Shown here: piece after piece, positions 44,106 to 47,211 of the stretch
Position numbering within the stretch: the first letter of the stretch is position 1
How the letters are laid out: every line of letters starts with the position of its first letter
From: Bacillota bacterium
Lineage (GTDB): Bacteria; Bacillota; Sulfobacillia; JAMDAP01; JAJYMS01
DNA: 47,211 nt
Direction of reading: 5' to 3'
NCBI GenBank assembly: GCA_021786825.1
Contig: JAJYMS010000236.1
Location: 1 to 47,211, forward strand
Notes under the pieces: generated by a model
The model's database searches: none
The model's input: the letters and a program-made list of their open reading frames with translations, nothing else
Told to the model about the DNA's origin: nothing
Translations under genes and position numbers: made by a program

Positions 44106-44675
44106 TCAGCGATCCTTGAGCCGGTAATAGGGCACCACCAGCTTTCGCGGCCCGCTGAAGCAGTACGCTGCCGCCAACCTCTGGACGATCGACTGGATCG
44201 CCTCGGCAGACTCAAGACCCTCGGCGACTACCTCGCCCAGGCAGACGTTGCGCTCGCCGAGGCCCATGGCACTGCTTCGCAGGCGATCGATAGCCGCCCG
44301 GGACGCAATCCCCATGGCTACCAGCATCTCGGCTACACTGTCCTTAACTTGCGGTAGTGATGGCAGATCCTCATCTGCCATTGCTTCGCCGACAATTTTT
44401 CGCCGGAATAGCAGCTCATCCGCGGCTGCGTCGACCTCTCCGGTGAGGTTGAAGAGGGTGATAACAGGTATACCCGGCAAGAAGGTTGCATGCCGGGCCC
44501 TGGCCGCCTCGATGGCCATCTCCAGCCCGGCCCAATGATAAGTGCGCGGGAACAGACGCTGGAACCAAAAAGCACCGTCTACACTGGCCGCGTCACTTTC
44601 CCACCACTGAAATGCGTCTCGCTCGCCGAGGCGAGCAACACCAACGCAGCACCTGAGGACTCTCTCGATCGACAT
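44106..44675 (-). CDS. brxE: BREX protein BrxE-like
   Basis: 189 residues, first gene of the BREX operon. The layout, CVGVARLGERDAFQWWESDA, then FPRTYHWAGLEMAIEAARA and HATFLPGIPVITLFNLTGEV, followed by a helical C-terminus, matches my memory of BrxE, the small protein that begins type 6 BREX operons before brxA. Its biochemical role is unknown. The ATG at 44675 has GGGGTGAG upstream. It ends one base before brxA. A different small BREX accessory protein is possible but less likely given size and position. Confidence 0.7.
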   Translation of the reverse strand: MSIERVLRCCVGVARLGERDAFQWWESDAASVDGAFWFQRLFPRTYHWAGLEMAIEAARARHATFLPGIPVITLFNLTGEVDAAADELLFRRKIVGEAMADEDLPSLPQVKDSVAEMLVAMGIASRAAIDRLRSSAMGLGERNVCLGEVVAEGLESAEAIQSIVQRLAAAYCFSGPRKLVVPYYRLKDR

Positions 44676-44809
44676 CGCTCACCCCGAACGTTCCTAGACC
44701 TGTTTTTGTACTTCGACGTTCGAGTAAACCGCACCTTCGAGTCCAGTAAGAACCAAACACAGCAAGAGGGAAACGCCGCCACACCCCGCTACCCCCCATT
44801 CCCCGAACT

Positions 44810-44826
44810 CTATGACTTCATCATAG
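44810..44826. promoter_or_regulatory. Palindrome CTATGA-N5-TCATAG
   Basis: A perfect 6-bp inverted repeat with a five-base spacer, about 10 bases from the TGACAG operator at 44837 and about 135 bases upstream of the brxE start. TATGAT on the minus strand inside it could be a -10 box, though no good -35 is at the right distance. Confidence 0.4.
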
Positions 44827-44836
44827 CCGGCGGGGC

Positions 44837-44852
44837 TGACAGCATTTTGTCA
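44837..44852. promoter_or_regulatory. Candidate operator TGACAGCATTTTGTCA
   Basis: Inverted repeat TGACA-N6-TGTCA upstream of the BREX operon. It matches the site at 12084 except for one base. A related site lies in the opposite orientation at 44930-44947. It is a likely binding site for the WYL regulator encoded at the right edge. Confidence 0.6.
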
Positions 44853-44929
44853 CCGAACGGGTGTCCGCACGTCCGGCGTGACAACCCGGCCGCTTACCAG
44901 CGGTGGAATACCATTCCTTGAGCCATTCG

Positions 44930-44947
44930 TGACAGGAAATGCTGTCC
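44930..44947. promoter_or_regulatory. Second operator, opposite orientation
   Basis: Reading the minus strand, GGACAGCATTTCCTGTCA shares GACAGCATTT and TGTCA with the 44837 site. The two sites are 93 bases apart and inverted, an arrangement that suits cooperative binding of a dimeric repressor between the AlbA_2 gene end and brxE. Confidence 0.5.
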
Positions 44948-45035
44948 CAATGGCGCGCGCGCAATTATTGATGCAATTCCGCCCTAATGGCACACATAAT
45001 TGCTCATCGCGTACGGGCGATTCTTATTTGTCTTC

Positions 45036-46745
45036 CTACAGCCAGTAATAACGGGCTCCCGCCCCATGACCGCTGGCATGGACCTGGGGCACTTCCTTTC
45101 CAAGTTCGTGCAGCATCCGCGTGACTTGATTGCGATTGAAGTGAGTCAACTGACGAATCTCCTTGTTGGATAGCCCCTCTTCTCCTCGCTCCGCGCGCTG
45201 TTTCAGGACACTCAACACCCGGGTCTTGGCCGCTTCCCAGTCAATGCGCCGATCCCGATCCGAATCACCAGGGGCCGACAGCCGCCGGTGCGGGTCATGC
45301 CGCAGCGCCCAATAGGTGCCCCGGCCGGCCCCGCCGCGCTCCAGGTATCCCAGATCCATTTCCATGGCGCTCAAGGTTTCCCGCGCCTCCCGTTCGTTCT
45401 GCTGGGTAATGTTCGCGGCGGCAGGAGTGTCGATTTCCGGATGACGGAGCAGGTATTGCAGGATCAGCAGGTACTCCACGGAAAGGATTCGGCCTGCGTC
45501 CGCTTCTTCAGCCACGAACGTGCGGAACGGCACGGAAAGGTCGCTGGCACGAAAGATGACCCGGACCGCTTCTCCCTCGTCGAGGATGAGAGGGGGCTCT
45601 TTGCCCTCGATGAGGAGAGCCTGAAACATGCGGCGTATACCCAGATTGCTACGGTTGACCAGGCGCAGTCGGGTCAGGGCGTCCACGAGGGCCGGGTTTC
45701 TGGAAACCGGCTCGTGGCGGAGGATGTTCTCAGGCGTGATGCCGCCGGGAAGTCCGCCGGGATTACTTATTTCCAGCCGAGTCGGGAATTGCTTGACCAT
45801 GATCGGACCGGCGATGCGATAGTCGGCATGGCTGAAGGCGTTGAGCAATGCCTCCCGCAGGGCAAGTTCTGGATAGGTGCGGATCTCGAAGTGAAAGAAA
45901 CCTTGCGGTACGGTAGTGATGGGGTTGTCGGCCATCACCCGGTCCAGGATACGCTCCAGGGCTACGGGCAGCGCGTCCCGGCCGTCCGCGCGGCCCGAGT
46001 AATTGATGTCGCCGGACATGCGCAAGTGCGTCCAGACATAGCGGGGGAAATGCTCCTGAATAGCAGCTTCTGTTCCGGCCAGGAGCACGCCGGCTCGAAG
46101 CAGTTGTCCATTATGAACCAGACCGAGGGCGGCGAGCAGATCCTGATCAGTCTTGCTCAGCAGGTCATCCGGCGCGTTTTCGCGGCGCGCCGCTTCCCGC
46201 AGACGCTCCATAGCCGCCGAGGAAATCAGCGACTCAGGCCGTCCCCGCACTTCGACCGCAGTGAAATCAGTTTCTCCCGTTTCCACCATGATGCGCCGGC
46301 GCAGGGTGCCGGTAAGTGGCTGACAGTCCTTACCGACCCGGATCTTTCCACGCCCGGATGTATCGGTGTAGGGAGGCAGGCCCGGGTACACCTGCATGAT
46401 CAAGAGACGGCCTGTGCCCTCTGGAACGCTCGTTTCTTCAAAAACAGGAGTGAGCTTGGGGTCGGTCAAGTCGTAAACGGCCTTCTTCAACCGGTTGACA
46501 TCCACTTCCGGAGGCACACCAAGGATCGCACTCCGGCGTCCCACCGCCTTGTCGTCGACACCAAACACGACCGTGCCGCCGCCACCATTGGCCATACAAA
46601 TGGCCATCTCGACGACCAGTGACACGGCATCGGCCATGCTGCGCGTATTCCATTCCTTGAAGTCGAGATCCTGATCTTCCAGAGCGTCGGCCGGTTGACG
46701 CTCCAGGTCATCAAGGATCGTGCGAATATCACCAAGATACCTCAT
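45036..46745 (-). CDS. AlbA_2 / HATPase_c_4 domain protein (RecG-C-terminal-like)
   Basis: 569 residues. An N-terminal AlbA_2 (Schlafen-like) domain: DLDFKEWNTRSMADAVSLVV, then MANGGGGTVVFGVDDKA. A GHKL-type ATP-binding C-terminal region: ELALREALLNAFSHADYRIA, then TRLEISNPGGLPGGITPEN. The final winged helix ends NKEIRQLTHFNRNQVTRMLH. Members are often annotated as ATP-binding or transcriptional regulators and are common beside BREX and other defence genes. The role is probably nucleic-acid-dependent regulation, not helicase activity, because no helicase motifs are present. It stands between the WYL gene and the BREX operon. Confidence 0.8.
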   Translation of the reverse strand: MRYLGDIRTILDDLERQPADALEDQDLDFKEWNTRSMADAVSLVVEMAICMANGGGGTVVFGVDDKAVGRRSAILGVPPEVDVNRLKKAVYDLTDPKLTPVFEETSVPEGTGRLLIMQVYPGLPPYTDTSGRGKIRVGKDCQPLTGTLRRRIMVETGETDFTAVEVRGRPESLISSAAMERLREAARRENAPDDLLSKTDQDLLAALGLVHNGQLLRAGVLLAGTEAAIQEHFPRYVWTHLRMSGDINYSGRADGRDALPVALERILDRVMADNPITTVPQGFFHFEIRTYPELALREALLNAFSHADYRIAGPIMVKQFPTRLEISNPGGLPGGITPENILRHEPVSRNPALVDALTRLRLVNRSNLGIRRMFQALLIEGKEPPLILDEGEAVRVIFRASDLSVPFRTFVAEEADAGRILSVEYLLILQYLLRHPEIDTPAAANITQQNEREARETLSAMEMDLGYLERGGAGRGTYWALRHDPHRRLSAPGDSDRDRRIDWEAAKTRVLSVLKQRAERGEEGLSNKEIRQLTHFNRNQVTRMLHELGKEVPQVHASGHGAGARYYWL

Positions 46746-47024
46746 GGTTACTCCACCACGTTTCGCCGCGCTTTGCGCCGGTGTTTGTCACCAACATTTC
46801 GAGGACATCGTTCGATCCCGGCCATTACCTGCGACAGCGGGCGGAGGCGTCTCCCCCGAAGCGGCGGCGGGCAGGGTGGGCGCGTCCCACCAGGTAGAAG
46901 GCGCCGGCCACCTTCAGCCACTGATCGCGCAGCACGCGCACGCCTGATTCCTGCAGGTGGTCCGGCACGAACCGTGTGTCGCTCCCCCTCTTCTGCGATC
47001 CCTTATGCATGGATCCCTGGGGCC

Positions 47025-47211
47025 TTACCGCCCCCCATTCCCCCGCGCCGCCGCCTCCGCCACCCGGACCACCTCCGCCCGCACGTCGTCGGGCTCCAGC
47101 ACCACCGCCTCGCCGCCGAAGCCGACGACCCAGCGCGCCAACTCGTGGAGGCCGCCGGTGGTGACGGTCACCAAGGCCGAGCCGTCGGGCTGGTCAACCA
47201 CCACCTGCGTT
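47025..47211 (-). CDS. WYL-domain regulator (BrxR-like), C-terminal part (runs off window)
   Basis: The last 61 residues of a WYL/WCX protein: VVVDQPDGSALVTVTTGGLH, then ELARWVVGFGGEAVVLEPDD and VRAEVVRVAEAAARGNGGR before a TAA at 47025. The W-x-x-G-F-G-G-E-A turn is typical of the WCX end of BrxR-like repressors. It is upstream of the BREX operon on the same strand, the usual place for brxR. The WYL core and HTH lie outside the window. Confidence 0.8.
   Translation of the reverse strand, partial: TQVVVDQPDGSALVTVTTGGLHELARWVVGFGGEAVVLEPDDVRAEVVRVAEAAARGNGGR

Noticed and set aside
46825-47010. Small open frame between the WYL and AlbA_2 genes (61 residues, with DHLQESGVRVLRDQWLKVAG)
   Set aside because: It looks somewhat protein-like but has no clear ribosome binding site or family match; kept out of the gene list.

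Overview
The window looks like a chromosomal segment of a high-GC Bacillota (Firmicute), judged by eye. Supporting signs are AGGAGG-type ribosome binding sites, a PTS operon with its own EI and HPr, an HprK-type serine motif in HPr, a neighbouring HD-hydrolase/YwgA-like pair, and GTG/TTG starts. The genus cannot be fixed from this. Essentially every gene is on the minus strand, so the layout below is read from high to low coordinates. I found no rRNA, tRNA or CRISPR array.

Defence region 1 (47.2 to 28.4 kb). The 3' end of a WYL-domain regulator (BrxR-like) is followed by an AlbA_2/HATPase protein, an intergenic region with two facing palindromic operators, and a long BREX operon: brxE, brxA, brxB, brxC, pglX, pglZ, brxL. 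BrxE normally marks type 6 BREX and BrxL marks type 1, so this is a hybrid. The most striking feature is that pglX is split. An N-terminal methyltransferase polypeptide (37.3-39.1 kb) and a C-terminal recognition polypeptide (33.5-35.5 kb) are separated by a lower-GC cassette holding a helical protein of unknown function and a PD-(D/E)XK-like nuclease. Every junction has overlapping or nearly overlapping stops and starts. A truncated AAA-ATPase remnant lies between pglX-C and pglZ.

Middle (28.0 to 12.2 kb). An HD-domain phosphohydrolase/YwgA-like pair is followed by a truncated ECF sigma factor with an unknown partner. Next is a ten-kilobase amino-sugar PTS operon: PRD regulator with IIB and IIA domains, ascorbate-type IIB and IIC, SIS protein, NagA, AgaS-like isomerase/deaminase, PfkB kinase, HPr and EI. 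The enzymes suggest an N-acetylgalactosamine or similar amino-sugar route to tagatose 1,6-bisphosphate. A transposase remnant and a broken chemotaxis receptor follow.

Defence region 2 (12.1 to 1 kb). This begins with a decayed locus: an operator almost identical to the one upstream of the intact BREX operon, then wrecks of a WYL regulator, a PD-(D/E)XK nuclease, BrxF and a methyltransferase (probably type 3 BREX PglXI), a phosphoribosyltransferase and two small genes. One apparently intact OLD-family ATPase/TOPRIM nuclease survives within it. Downstream is an intact, tightly overlapping cluster: an unknown 707-residue protein, a two-HKD phospholipase D-like protein, an SNF2-type helicase and the start of an AddB-like protein that runs off the window. 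It has no DISARM DUF1998 partner in view and is the best candidate for an undescribed defence system.
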